A stretch of 64,000 bases of DNA. Origin: Bog-473 sp963751335. Its GTDB lineage: Bacteria; Actinomycetota; Acidimicrobiia; Acidimicrobiales; RAAP-2. A program made the translations under genes and the position numbers. The DNA lies in the NCBI GenBank assembly GCA_963751335.1, contig CAVVUB010000006.1, forward strand, positions 87,101 to 151,100. The letters run 5' to 3'. Position 1 is the first letter of the stretch. The number at the start of each line of letters is the position of its first letter. The notes beneath the pieces were generated by a model that made no database searches, was not told the DNA's origin, and saw only the letters and a program-made list of their open reading frames with translations. Of the stretch, positions 27,134-34,246 are shown piece by piece.

Positions 27134-27812
27134 CGCCGAGGTCGCTTCCAGGCTCGAGGCAGTCCGGCTCCGCATCGAGCGCGCCGGGGGTGATCCCGGG
27201 CGCATCCGGATCGTCGGCGTCACCAAAGGCTTCGGACCTGACGCAGTGGAGGCAGCCCTCGGCGCGGGACTGCGCGACATCGGCGAGAACTACGCGGCGG
27301 AGCTCGCGGGGAAGGCCGGCCTGGTCAGCCACCCGCCGGGCAGCGCGCCCGGTGACCCCGTCTGGCACTTCCTCGGCGCCGTGCAGCGCAACAAGGTGGC
27401 GACCCTCGCGCCCATCGTCGGCCTCTGGCAGAGCCTGAGCAGGGTCGCCGAGGGCGAGCGGGTCGCCCGCTTCGCGCCCGGGGCCTCGGTCATGGCGCAG
27501 GTCGACACGACCGACCTGCCCGGCCGTCACGGCTGTCCACCGCATCAGGTGGCCGACCTGGTGGGGCGCTTACGTGCCCTCGACCTCCACGTCGTGGGCC
27601 TCATGACGGTGGCCGCGCCCGGTCCGGGCGAGGTGGCGCGTGCGTCCTTCGAAACGGTGGCCCATCTCGCCGACGGGCTGGGCCTCGGAGAACGTTCGAT
27701 GGGCATGAGCGACGACCTGGAGGCGGCCGTGGCCGCCGGTACGACCATGGTGCGCATCGGGAGGGCTCTCTTCGGTGAGCGTCCACCGAGGCGCGGCGAA
27801 GGTGCTGCGTAA
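26991..27812 (+). CDS. YggS/YlmE family PLP-binding protein (start unresolved)
   Basis: PLP homeostasis protein (COG0325) with a single TIM-barrel domain. VGVTKGFG holds the PLP lysine, and DIGENYAAE, WHFLGAVQRNK, GLMTVA and MGMSDDLEAAVAAG follow the family. Homology begins at about 27138, immediately after the ftsZ stop, but the frame has no ATG, GTG or TTG there. The only canonical start is GTG 26991, deep inside ftsZ. A GTC at 27141 occupies the position where a GTG start would be expected. The given start is therefore formal; the protein is probably about 224 aa. Gene order ftsZ-yggS-sepF is typical. Confidence 0.85.
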   Translation: MFRPRAPTGSPRSSTRPSRWTSSPTPREPKKSSTSATTISTSPPSCASAEVASRLEAVRLRIERAGGDPGRIRIVGVTKGFGPDAVEAALGAGLRDIGENYAAELAGKAGLVSHPPGSAPGDPVWHFLGAVQRNKVATLAPIVGLWQSLSRVAEGERVARFAPGASVMAQVDTTDLPGRHGCPPHQVADLVGRLRALDLHVVGLMTVAAPGPGEVARASFETVAHLADGLGLGERSMGMSDDLEAAVAAGTTMVRIGRALFGERPPRRGEGAA

Positions 27813-27879
27813 TGGGGGCGTTGCGGCTCCCAGTCCCCCTGGCGAGCAGGCACTACGCTGTGTCGGGACAGGAGAAGGT

Positions 27880-28491
27880 ATGGCACCCTCGTTCATGAAG
27901 AAGACCATGGTCTATCTCGGCCTGCTCGACGACGAGTACGACGAGTACGACGACCTCGAGGATCGGGCCCCCCGCGGCTTCTCGGCCGCGACCAGCCGGG
28001 TCGAGGCCCGCCCTTCCACCCCTGAGTACGAGCAGGGCCCCGCCGAGGAGTTCAGCGGGGGGATGAGCCGGGTTCGGACCATTCCTCGCGAGTCTGCCGT
28101 CCCGGCCCAGCCCAAGGCTGCTGCGGCCACCACCACCCCCCGGCCGAGCCAGGTGCGGGCCATGCCGGCCGACACCACCATCACCCCGTCGGCACCACCA
28201 CCGCTGGCGACGGCGTCGGCCCGGGTGCACGTCGTCGCCCCCTCGCGCTTCGGCGACGCCAAGGAGATCGCCGACCGCCTCAAGGACAGTCGGCCCGTGA
28301 TCGTGAACCTCCAGATGGCCGACCGTGACCTGCAGCGCCGCATGATCGACTTCTGCAGCGGCGTGACCTACGCCCTGAGCGGCGAGATGGAAAAGGTGGC
28401 GGACCAGGTCTTCTTGCTGGCGCCGACCAATGTCAAGATCTCCGAGGAGGAGAGGCAACGCCTGGCTGACCGCGGCTTCGGCCGGGACTGA
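27880..28491 (+). CDS. sepF: Cell division protein SepF
   Basis: 203-aa FtsZ-membrane anchor. The amphipathic N-terminal helix region (MKKTMVYLGLLDDEY, residues 6-20) is followed by an acidic and disordered linker to about residue 110. The SepF core then runs VHVVAPSRFGDAKEIADRL, VIVNLQMADRDLQRRMIDF, SGVTYALSGEMEKV and VFLLAPTNV. ATG 27880 is preceded by GGAGAAGG; an in-frame start at 27775 overlaps yggS and lacks homology. A TACGCT box at 27854-27859 could be its own -10. Confidence 0.94.
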   Translation: MAPSFMKKTMVYLGLLDDEYDEYDDLEDRAPRGFSAATSRVEARPSTPEYEQGPAEEFSGGMSRVRTIPRESAVPAQPKAAAATTTPRPSQVRAMPADTTITPSAPPPLATASARVHVVAPSRFGDAKEIADRLKDSRPVIVNLQMADRDLQRRMIDFCSGVTYALSGEMEKVADQVFLLAPTNVKISEEERQRLADRGFGRD

Positions 28492-28512
28492 CCCCAGTAC
28501 CCTAAAGGGCTG

Positions 28513-28770
28513 GTGAACGTCTTCAAGCTGCTGGCATGGTTGATCGAGGCCTACATCTGGCTGTTCATGATCCCCTATGCCCTGCTGAGCTGGTTCCGAA
28601 TTCAGCCGGGGACGACCCTGGCCCGGATCCAGTACTTCCTCTACCGGGCGGTCGACCCCGTGCTACGCCCGGTGCGAGCGATCATCAAACCCATCGGAGG
28701 TCTCGACCTCTCCTTTCTGGTCGTGATCCTCGTGGCGGAGATCGTCCTCATTCCGGTCCTGCGGGGCTGA
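28513..28770 (+). CDS. YggT family membrane protein
   Basis: 85 aa with two hydrophobic helices flanking the YggT signature: WLFMIPYALLSWF, then VDPVLRPVRAIIKPIGGLDLS and VVILVAEIVLIPVL. It is usually encoded between sepF and divIVA and has a presumed accessory role at the septum or membrane. GTG start 28513 has TACCCT 9 nt upstream and a nearby AAAGGG, so short-leader translation is plausible. Confidence 0.88.
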   Translation: MNVFKLLAWLIEAYIWLFMIPYALLSWFRIQPGTTLARIQYFLYRAVDPVLRPVRAIIKPIGGLDLSFLVVILVAEIVLIPVLRG

Positions 28771-28802
28771 CGCCCATACCCCGAACGCCAGGATGGGATA
28801 AG

Positions 28803-28808
28803 TAAGCT
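28803..28808 (+). promoter_or_regulatory. -10 box of divIVA, leaderless configuration
   Basis: TAAGCT followed by 8 nt and then the ATG of divIVA at 28817. There is no ribosome binding site in between. The spacing equals that of menB, menE, menH, the Rrf2 gene and others in this window. Confidence 0.55.
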
Positions 28809-28816
28809 TCGGGTCC

Positions 28817-29602
28817 ATGGACAATTCGCAAGCTCCCACATCGATCCTCGACTCCCTGCGCACGGTCGAGTTCCGTCTTGGCCTCAAGGGGTACAACGTC
28901 GATGAGGTGGACGAGTACTTGGACCGCGCCGCCCAGGAAGCGGAGGGACTTCAGGAGCACGTTCGCCAGCTGAACGAGCGGCTGCGTCAAGCGAGCGAGC
29001 GCATCTCACAGCTCGAACGTGAGAAGCGCGCCGCCCCGGTCGAGGCGAGCGAGGCGGTCGCGCCGGTTGCCGCCGCTGCGGCGACCGACACCTCGTTGAG
29101 CGACGAGACGCTGCAGCGGACCTTGCTGCTGGCGCAGAAGTTCGTCGACCAGACCAAACGCGAGAGTGAGGCCGAAGCGGCGGCGATCATCTCCCAGGCC
29201 GAGGAGACGGCCCGCGGCTCGATCGCGGCCGCCGAGGCGACCGCCGCGCAGATGCAGGCCGAGTCGAACAAGAAACTGCGTGAGGAAGTCATCCGCCTGG
29301 AGTCCACCCGTACCGAGTTGGCCACCGATGTCGAGAGCATGGCGCGTCACCTCGAGTCCGAGCGCAACCGCCTGCGCGGCGCCCTCAGCGACATTCTCAA
29401 GTGGGTCGACGAGAACGTGCAGCCGGCCAACTCCCTCATGGGTGTCCGGCCCAAGGCCGCGGCAATCGCCGCCGCCGCGGGACAGGCGGGCGGGCCGGCC
29501 GGAGCGGGGAACGAGCTGGCGCCGGCGGACGACGGGCCCCCCACGCTGAATCTGCAGAGCGCCTCGGGCGCCGCCGTTTCGGGAGCGCCCCGCTCCGTCT
29601 AG
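28817..29602 (+). CDS. divIVA: DivIVA/Wag31 polar growth and division protein
   Basis: 261-aa coiled-coil scaffold that recognises curved membrane at poles and septa. The N-terminal lipid-binding segment contains TVEFRLGLKGYNVDEVDEYLDRA. A first coiled coil (residues 38-70), a short Ala-rich linker, and a long second coiled coil (about 95-200) follow. The C-terminus is Gly/Ala/Pro-rich. It completes the sepF-yggT-divIVA order typical of Actinobacteria. The ATG has a -10-like box 8 nt upstream rather than a ribosome binding site. Confidence 0.92.
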   Translation: MDNSQAPTSILDSLRTVEFRLGLKGYNVDEVDEYLDRAAQEAEGLQEHVRQLNERLRQASERISQLEREKRAAPVEASEAVAPVAAAAATDTSLSDETLQRTLLLAQKFVDQTKRESEAEAAAIISQAEETARGSIAAAEATAAQMQAESNKKLREEVIRLESTRTELATDVESMARHLESERNRLRGALSDILKWVDENVQPANSLMGVRPKAAAIAAAAGQAGGPAGAGNELAPADDGPPTLNLQSASGAAVSGAPRSV

Positions 29603-29629
29603 CCCCAACTCTGCAGGGGAACCGCCGTA

Positions 29630-29658
29630 TTGCCCCTGTCAGAGCGGTCCTGTATGGT
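29630..29658 (+). promoter_or_regulatory. Probable promoter of the DksA-like gene
   Basis: TTGCCC (29630-29635), 17-bp spacer, TATGGT (29653-29658). It lies about 70 bp before the ATG at 29727, which has a strong AAGGAGG site. The -10 matches that of the ftsZ promoter. Confidence 0.65.
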
Positions 29659-29726
29659 CACCCGCTCCCTTGGCGCAGTCGTCGCCGGGGGCACCAACCG
29701 CCGCGTGGGGTGTGAAGGAGGGCGGA

Positions 29727-30586
29727 ATGACCCCGGCCAGCAAGAACACCCAGGTCAAACGGGTGTCGGCGTCGCGGGCAGGCTCTTCTGCGACGGGGGG
29801 AAGAAATCCGCCTCCTTCAAGGTTGGAGCATCGACGACCAAGAGTTCCGTTCTCTCAAAAAAGAAGGCAGTCCCAGTGGTGAAGAAGGCTCCCAGCACGA
29901 TCAAGAAGGCCGCGCCTTCGGCGAAGAAGCCGCCCGTGGCCACCAAGAAGGCCCCGGCGGCCAAGAAGGCTGCCGCCGCGGTCAAGAAGGCGGTCCCGGC
30001 CAAGAAGGCACCTGCGGCCACGGCCAAGAAGGCGGCCCCGGCCAAGAAGGCACCGACCACGGCCAAGAAGGCTCCGGCCGAGAAGGCACCGGCCAAGAAG
30101 GCCACGGCGGTCGGCAACGGCGCCGCCCCGGTGGTTGCCGTCGCCCCGCGCACGACGTTCACGCCCAAGCCGAAGCCTCCGGCGCCGGTGCGACCCAAGA
30201 GCGGTCCCTATTCCAAGGACCTGAAGTTCCTCGACGAGGTCCGGGAACTGCTCAATGACGAGCGCGCCATCTACCAGGAGCAGGCCACCTCGCTGCGGGC
30301 CGAGGCCGACTCGCTGGCCCTCGAGCGAGAGCCGGGCGATGTGCAGTTCGACGAGGAGTCGGGTGAGGGCGGCACGGTGACCGTGGACCGTGAGCGCAAC
30401 CTGGCGCTCTCCGGCCAGGCCACGATCGCCGTCGAGGAGATCGACGACGCCCTCGTGCGCATCGTCGACAAGACCTACGGCTACTGCGAGCGTTGCTACC
30501 AGCCCATCCCGAAGCCGCGGCTGCGGGCCCTGCCCTACGCGCGGCTCTGTGTGGCCTGCAAGAGCGGGGGCCTGTCGCGTCGCTGA
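29727..30586 (+). CDS. Lys/Ala-repeat DksA/TraR zinc-finger protein, frameshifted near its start
   Basis: The C-terminal 110 residues are a DksA/TraR-type domain: coiled coil with ERNLALSGQATIAVEEID and the four-Cys finger YCERCYQPIPKPRLRALPYA...CVACK. Such proteins bind the RNA polymerase secondary channel or act in development. Before it lie about 100 residues of AAKKAPA-type repeats resembling histone H1 tails. A strong AAGGAGG site precedes ATG 29727, but that frame leaves the homology at a run of six G (29795-29800). A seventh G would join MTPASKNTQVK to KKSASFKVG in one 286-aa protein. If the run is correct, GTG at about 29878 is the fallback start. Confidence 0.82.
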
Positions 30587-31101
30587 CCCGAATCCGGGTA
30601 CTGGCGTTCGCCATCGCAGCCGTCGTGGTGGTCGCCGACCTGGTGACCACGTCGCTGGCCATCCGCCATATCCACACGGTGAGCCACGTCTGGGGCCCGT
30701 TCGGATTCGCCCTCACCTTCAATTCGGGTTTCGCCTTCAGCCTCTTCAGCGGCCGCGCTGTGGTGGTCACGGTGCTGCTCTGTATCGGCCTGCTCGTCCT
30801 CGCCTTCGTGGTGTCTCGGGTCCGCACCGTGCCACTCGCGGTGGGAGGCGGGCTGGTCCTGGGCGGCGCGCTGGGCAACCTGGCCGAACGGATCTTCGGG
30901 GGCCACGGGGGGGAGGTGCCCGACTTCGTCACTCTCGATCACTGGCCGACCTTCAACCTGGCCGACGCCTGCGTGACGGTGGGCATCGTCATCGTGATCG
31001 CCTGCCTCCTCTTTGGCCGTCCCGACGCCCCCGCCCACGACCCGGCGCCACCCCTGGTACAGCCGACCTCCGAGGCCGAGGCCGAGGCGGACGCGCCGTG
31101 A
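30583..31101 (+). CDS. lspA: Lipoprotein signal peptidase LspA (possible CTG start)
   Basis: 172-aa four-TM aspartyl protease that removes signal peptides from prolipoproteins. NSGFAFSLF, GGALGNLAER, VPDFV and FNLADA are recognisable; the two catalytic Asp (in PDF and LAD) are present, while the usual NxxDR reads NLAER. The frame has no ATG/GTG/TTG at the expected place. A CTG at 30583 overlaps the TGA of the preceding gene in the way GTGA and ATGA do elsewhere here. The only upstream canonical start is a TTG at 30493. Its substrates probably include the lipoprotein at 62251. Confidence 0.85.
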   Translation: MTRIRVLAFAIAAVVVVADLVTTSLAIRHIHTVSHVWGPFGFALTFNSGFAFSLFSGRAVVVTVLLCIGLLVLAFVVSRVRTVPLAVGGGLVLGGALGNLAERIFGGHGGEVPDFVTLDHWPTFNLADACVTVGIVIVIACLLFGRPDAPAHDPAPPLVQPTSEAEAEADAP

Positions 31102-32066
31102 CGGCCGAAGCCGGCCCATCCAGCGCCGACGGCGACGTCGTCACCACCGACGTGCCCGCCCTCATGGCCGGGATCCGGGTCGACCGGGGCGTCTCCATGT
31201 TGGCCAACGTCTCCCGCTCCGCCGCGGCCGAGTTGGTCAGCGCCGGCCGGGTGCTGATCGACGGCGTGCCCGCTCTGTCCGGTAAGGACGTGCTGCGCGG
31301 GGGCTCCGAACTCACCGTCCACGTTCGGCCACCCGGCGATTCCGCCGTGGCGCCCGAGTCCGGCATCCTCTTCGAAGTGGTCCACGCCGACGACGACGTT
31401 GCCGTCGTCGACAAGCCGGCCGGCCTCGTCGTCCACCCCGGTGCGGGCCATGCCGAAGGCACCCTCGTCGGCGGCCTCCTCGACCGTTTCCCCGACCTGG
31501 CTGCGCTGGTGGCCGAAGGCGTCTGTCCGCCCGACCGCCCGGGAATCGTGCACCGGCTCGACAAGGGCACCTCGGGACTGCTTGCCGTGGCCCGCACGGC
31601 CGAGGCCTACGCGGCCCTCGTCGAGCAGTTGGCCACCCGGACGATGGAACGCCGCTACGTGGCCCTGGTCCAGGGGGCGGTGGCCGAGGACAGGGGAGAA
31701 GTGGAGGCGCCCATCGGCCGTTCGACCCGCACCCCGACCAAGATGGCCGTCACCGCCTCGGGCAAGGCTGCCCGCACGGCGTACACGGTGCGCGAACGCC
31801 GGCCGGCCACACCCACCTCGGAGGCCACGACCCTGCTCGAGCTCGCCCTCCAGAGCGGACGGACCCACCAGATACGCGTTCACATGGCTGCCATCGGGCA
31901 CCCCGTCGTGGGTGATGCCCGCTACGGGACCGCGGACAAACGTCTCGGCGGCGGCAGGTTCTTCCTGCACGCCTTCGGGTTGGCCTTCACCCATCCGCGG
32001 ACGGCAGCCCGCTTGGAGTTCACCTCACCATTGCCCGCCGACCTGAAGGCGTACCTCGCCGACTAG
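31098..32066 (+). CDS. rluD: Pseudouridine synthase, RluA/RluD family
   Basis: 322 aa. An S4 RNA-binding domain (SRSAAAELVSAGRVLIDG) is followed by the RluA catalytic core with HRLDKGTSGLL (catalytic Asp), RYVALVQG and LQSGRTHQIRVHMA. It isomerises uridines in 23S rRNA or a similar RNA. GTG at 31098 overlaps the lspA stop (GTGA), continuing the coupled unit DksA-like/lspA/rluD. The symbol rests on the usual lspA-rluD neighbourhood. Confidence 0.92.
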   Translation: MTAEAGPSSADGDVVTTDVPALMAGIRVDRGVSMLANVSRSAAAELVSAGRVLIDGVPALSGKDVLRGGSELTVHVRPPGDSAVAPESGILFEVVHADDDVAVVDKPAGLVVHPGAGHAEGTLVGGLLDRFPDLAALVAEGVCPPDRPGIVHRLDKGTSGLLAVARTAEAYAALVEQLATRTMERRYVALVQGAVAEDRGEVEAPIGRSTRTPTKMAVTASGKAARTAYTVRERRPATPTSEATTLLELALQSGRTHQIRVHMAAIGHPVVGDARYGTADKRLGGGRFFLHAFGLAFTHPRTAARLEFTSPLPADLKAYLAD

Positions 32067-32097
32067 GCGGCCTGGGCCGACTCGTCGGCCTGGCCGA

Positions 32098-32937
32098 TCA
32101 GGCAGCCTGATGCAGGCCGACGACCTCGACATCGGTCGAGAGCGCGGCGAGCGCCTCCTCCTCGGCCCGGCGGACCCGGCGCACACCGACGCCGAGGCGC
32201 TCCGCCGTCGACTGCAGCGACGCCGGGGTGTCCCCGTTGAAGCCGAAGCGCAGTCGCAGCACGTCACGCTGGAGGTCGGGGAGCCGCTCGATCGCCTCGC
32301 GCACCTGCTCGTAGACCATCGTCTGCTCGATGTCGGTGGCGAAGTCCGAATCGTCCGGCGCCACCAACTCACCCAGAGTCGTGGACGACTCCAGGGCGGC
32401 CGGCTGGTCCAACGATGCGGTTACCCGGGCCACGTCCTCGAGCGACTCGCGCTGGTCGGCCGTCATCCCGGTGGCCTCGTCGAGCTCCTTCTCGGTCGGG
32501 GCCCGGCCCAGGGTGGTGGCCAGCTCCGCCTTGGTCAGCTCGAGCCGCTGGATCTGCTCACCGACCTCCAGAGGGATTCGGATGGTGCGGCCGTGCTGCT
32601 GCACGGCGCGCTGGAGCGCCTGACGGATCCACCACGTGGCGTAGGTCGAGAAGCGGAAGCCCCGCTCCCAGTCGAACTTGTCGACGGCCCGCATCAGGCC
32701 GAAGGTGCCCTCCTGGACGAGGTCCGCCATGTCGACGCCCCGGTCCTGGTAGCGCCGGGCCCAGTGCACGACGAGTCGCAGGTTGGCGGCCACCATCTGC
32801 TTCCGGGCCGCGTCGTCGCCCGCCGCGACCCGCTTCGCCAACTCGACCTGCTGCTCGTGGTCGGGCATTGGGAACTGGTCGAGGTCACGCAGCATCAATC
32901 CCAACGTGTCCGACGTGCTCACCGCGCTCTTCATCAT
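32098..32937 (-). CDS. RNA polymerase sigma-70 family factor (RpoD-like, group 2 size)
   Basis: 279 aa, lacking sigma region 1.1. Region 2 has ANLRLVVHWARRYQDRGVDM, QEGTFGLMRAVDKFDWERG and FSTYATWWIRQAL. Region 3 begins HGRTIRIPLEVGEQI. Region 4 includes LPDLQRDVLRLRFGFNGD and a helix-turn-helix TAERLGVGVRRVRRAEEEAL. Size suggests a non-essential group 2 factor like mycobacterial SigB or Streptomyces Hrd, but the window cannot exclude the main factor. Start ATG 32937; a GGAG stands just upstream. Convergent with rluD. Confidence 0.9.
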   Translation of the reverse strand: MMKSAVSTSDTLGLMLRDLDQFPMPDHEQQVELAKRVAAGDDAARKQMVAANLRLVVHWARRYQDRGVDMADLVQEGTFGLMRAVDKFDWERGFRFSTYATWWIRQALQRAVQQHGRTIRIPLEVGEQIQRLELTKAELATTLGRAPTEKELDEATGMTADQRESLEDVARVTASLDQPAALESSTTLGELVAPDDSDFATDIEQTMVYEQVREAIERLPDLQRDVLRLRFGFNGDTPASLQSTAERLGVGVRRVRRAEEEALAALSTDVEVVGLHQAA

Positions 32938-33101
32938 CGCTCCAGACGTTTTTTCTCTCGCTCTCAGTCATACGTTCCCGGCAACGACCAGGATCAACCT
33001 GATTCTGGCCGGTACAACACCTGCTACCCCTCGATCATTCCAGGGGGATGTTCGGGGCCGGGTTTGCGCCCCGGACCCACGCCGTGCTGGTCTTTCCGGC
33101 C

Positions 33102-33686
33102 ATGCCGTCCCGGTTGGTGCTGCTCAGGCACGGGGCCACCGAATGGTCACAAAGTGGTCAACACACGGGGCGCACGAACATTCCCCTCCTCGACGTTGGC
33201 CGGCGTCAGGCCGAGGCCGTCGGTGCACTCCTGCGGGGCTCCGGTCTCACGGAGTTCGCCCAGATCCTCACCAGCCCCCTGATACGGGCTTCGGACACCT
33301 GCGCCCTGGCCGGTTTCGAGGGTGAGGTCGATCCCGACCTCGTGGAGTGGGACTACGGCGCCTACGAGGGCCTCACGACGGCCGAGATCCAGGAGAGCCG
33401 TCCCGGCTGGGACCTCTGGAGCGACGGCGTGCCCGAGGGGGAGACGGCGTCCGAGGTGGGCCGCCGCGCCGATCGGGTGGTCGAGCGGGCGAGATCCGCC
33501 GCCGGCGACACCCTCGCCGTGGCCCACGGTCATCTCCTCCGGGTGTTGGCCGCCCGCTGGCTCGGCCTCCCCCCGGCGGCCGGGCGCCTCTTCGTGCTCG
33601 ATGCCGGTGCCCTGAGCATCCTGTCCTCCGAGCACGACCGGCCGGCCGTGCTCATGTGGAACCTGGTGAGCCCGACCGGGAGCTGA
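33102..33686 (+). CDS. Histidine phosphatase (phosphoglycerate mutase-like) protein
   Basis: 194 aa. The catalytic motif VLLRHGATEW is at the N-terminus, with LTSPLIRASDTC, WDYGAYEGLTTAEI and the second catalytic His in AVAHGHLLRVLAARW. The GATEW/GAYEG variants fit small acid phosphatases of the PhoE/CobC group. The substrate is unknown. ATG 33102 is chosen for the family-like start MPSRLVLLRHG; 33048 is an alternative. Confidence 0.88.
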   Translation: MPSRLVLLRHGATEWSQSGQHTGRTNIPLLDVGRRQAEAVGALLRGSGLTEFAQILTSPLIRASDTCALAGFEGEVDPDLVEWDYGAYEGLTTAEIQESRPGWDLWSDGVPEGETASEVGRRADRVVERARSAAGDTLAVAHGHLLRVLAARWLGLPPAAGRLFVLDAGALSILSSEHDRPAVLMWNLVSPTGS

Positions 33687-33690
33687 GCGC

Positions 33691-34182
33691 TCAGACTGGG
33701 GCCGGCGCTGGCTCAGGCGCAGGCGCTGGCTCAGTCGCAGGCGCCGACGACGGCGCCGGTGTCACGATCCCCTGGGCCCGATCGACCATGTCGGCCAGGC
33801 TGTAGGACTGCAGGTGGGTGCGGATGGTCTCGCCCACGTCGGCCCAGACGGCAAGCAAGATGCATTGGCCTTCGTGGTCGCATGCCCCGTTTTCGTGGGG
33901 CAGGCCGAAATCGCCCGCGGCGATCGGTCCGTCCACCGCGGAGACGATCTGGTCCAGCGAGATCTCCTCAGGGGGCCGCGCCAACACGTAGCCGCCTCCG
34001 ACGCCACGCTTGGAGCGCACCAGTCCGGCGCCCTTCAGCGCGAGCAGGATCTGCTCGAGATATGGCTGGGGCAGGCCGGTGCGCAGGGCGATGTCGCGGA
34101 CCGAGGTCGGTGTCTCCGCCCCGTGGAGGGCAAGAGAGAGCAGCGCCCTGCTGGCGTAGTCACCCCGTGTCGAGACCCTCAC
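33691..34182 (-). CDS. Rrf2 family transcriptional regulator
   Basis: 163 aa. The winged-helix N-terminus (STRGDYASRALLSLALHG, DIALRTGLPQPYLEQILLALKGAGLV) and RGVGGGYVLARPPEEISL are diagnostic. In the cluster-binding loop only two cysteines are seen (GACDHEGQC); the third Cys of IscR/NsrR types is missing, so iron-sulfur ligation is uncertain. The C-terminus has short Pro/Ala repeats. GTG 34182 has TAGCAT 8 nt upstream, a leaderless arrangement. It diverges from the phosphodiesterase gene and may regulate it (inference). Confidence 0.88.
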   Translation of the reverse strand: MRVSTRGDYASRALLSLALHGAETPTSVRDIALRTGLPQPYLEQILLALKGAGLVRSKRGVGGGYVLARPPEEISLDQIVSAVDGPIAAGDFGLPHENGACDHEGQCILLAVWADVGETIRTHLQSYSLADMVDRAQGIVTPAPSSAPATEPAPAPEPAPAPV

Positions 34183-34190
34183 GTGCGTCA

Positions 34191-34238
34191 ATGCTACCGG
34201 CCCGGAGGGACGTACCGAGGGTCCGCGGGTCGTAGGGT
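34191..34238. promoter_or_regulatory. Divergent leaderless promoters, Rrf2 gene and phosphodiesterase gene
   Basis: On the minus strand TAGCAT (34196-34191) lies 8 nt before the GTG of the Rrf2 gene. On the plus strand TAGGGT (34233-34238) lies 8 nt before the GTG at 34247. Both genes therefore appear leaderless, and the 64-bp gap holds both promoters and any Rrf2 operator. Confidence 0.6.
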
Positions 34239-34246
34239 GGGCGACC

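Noticed and set aside
27775..27879. Longer N-terminus for SepF from ATG 27775
   Set aside because: Overlaps yggS, breaks the conserved N-terminal helix, and ATG 27880 has a good GGAGAAGG site.
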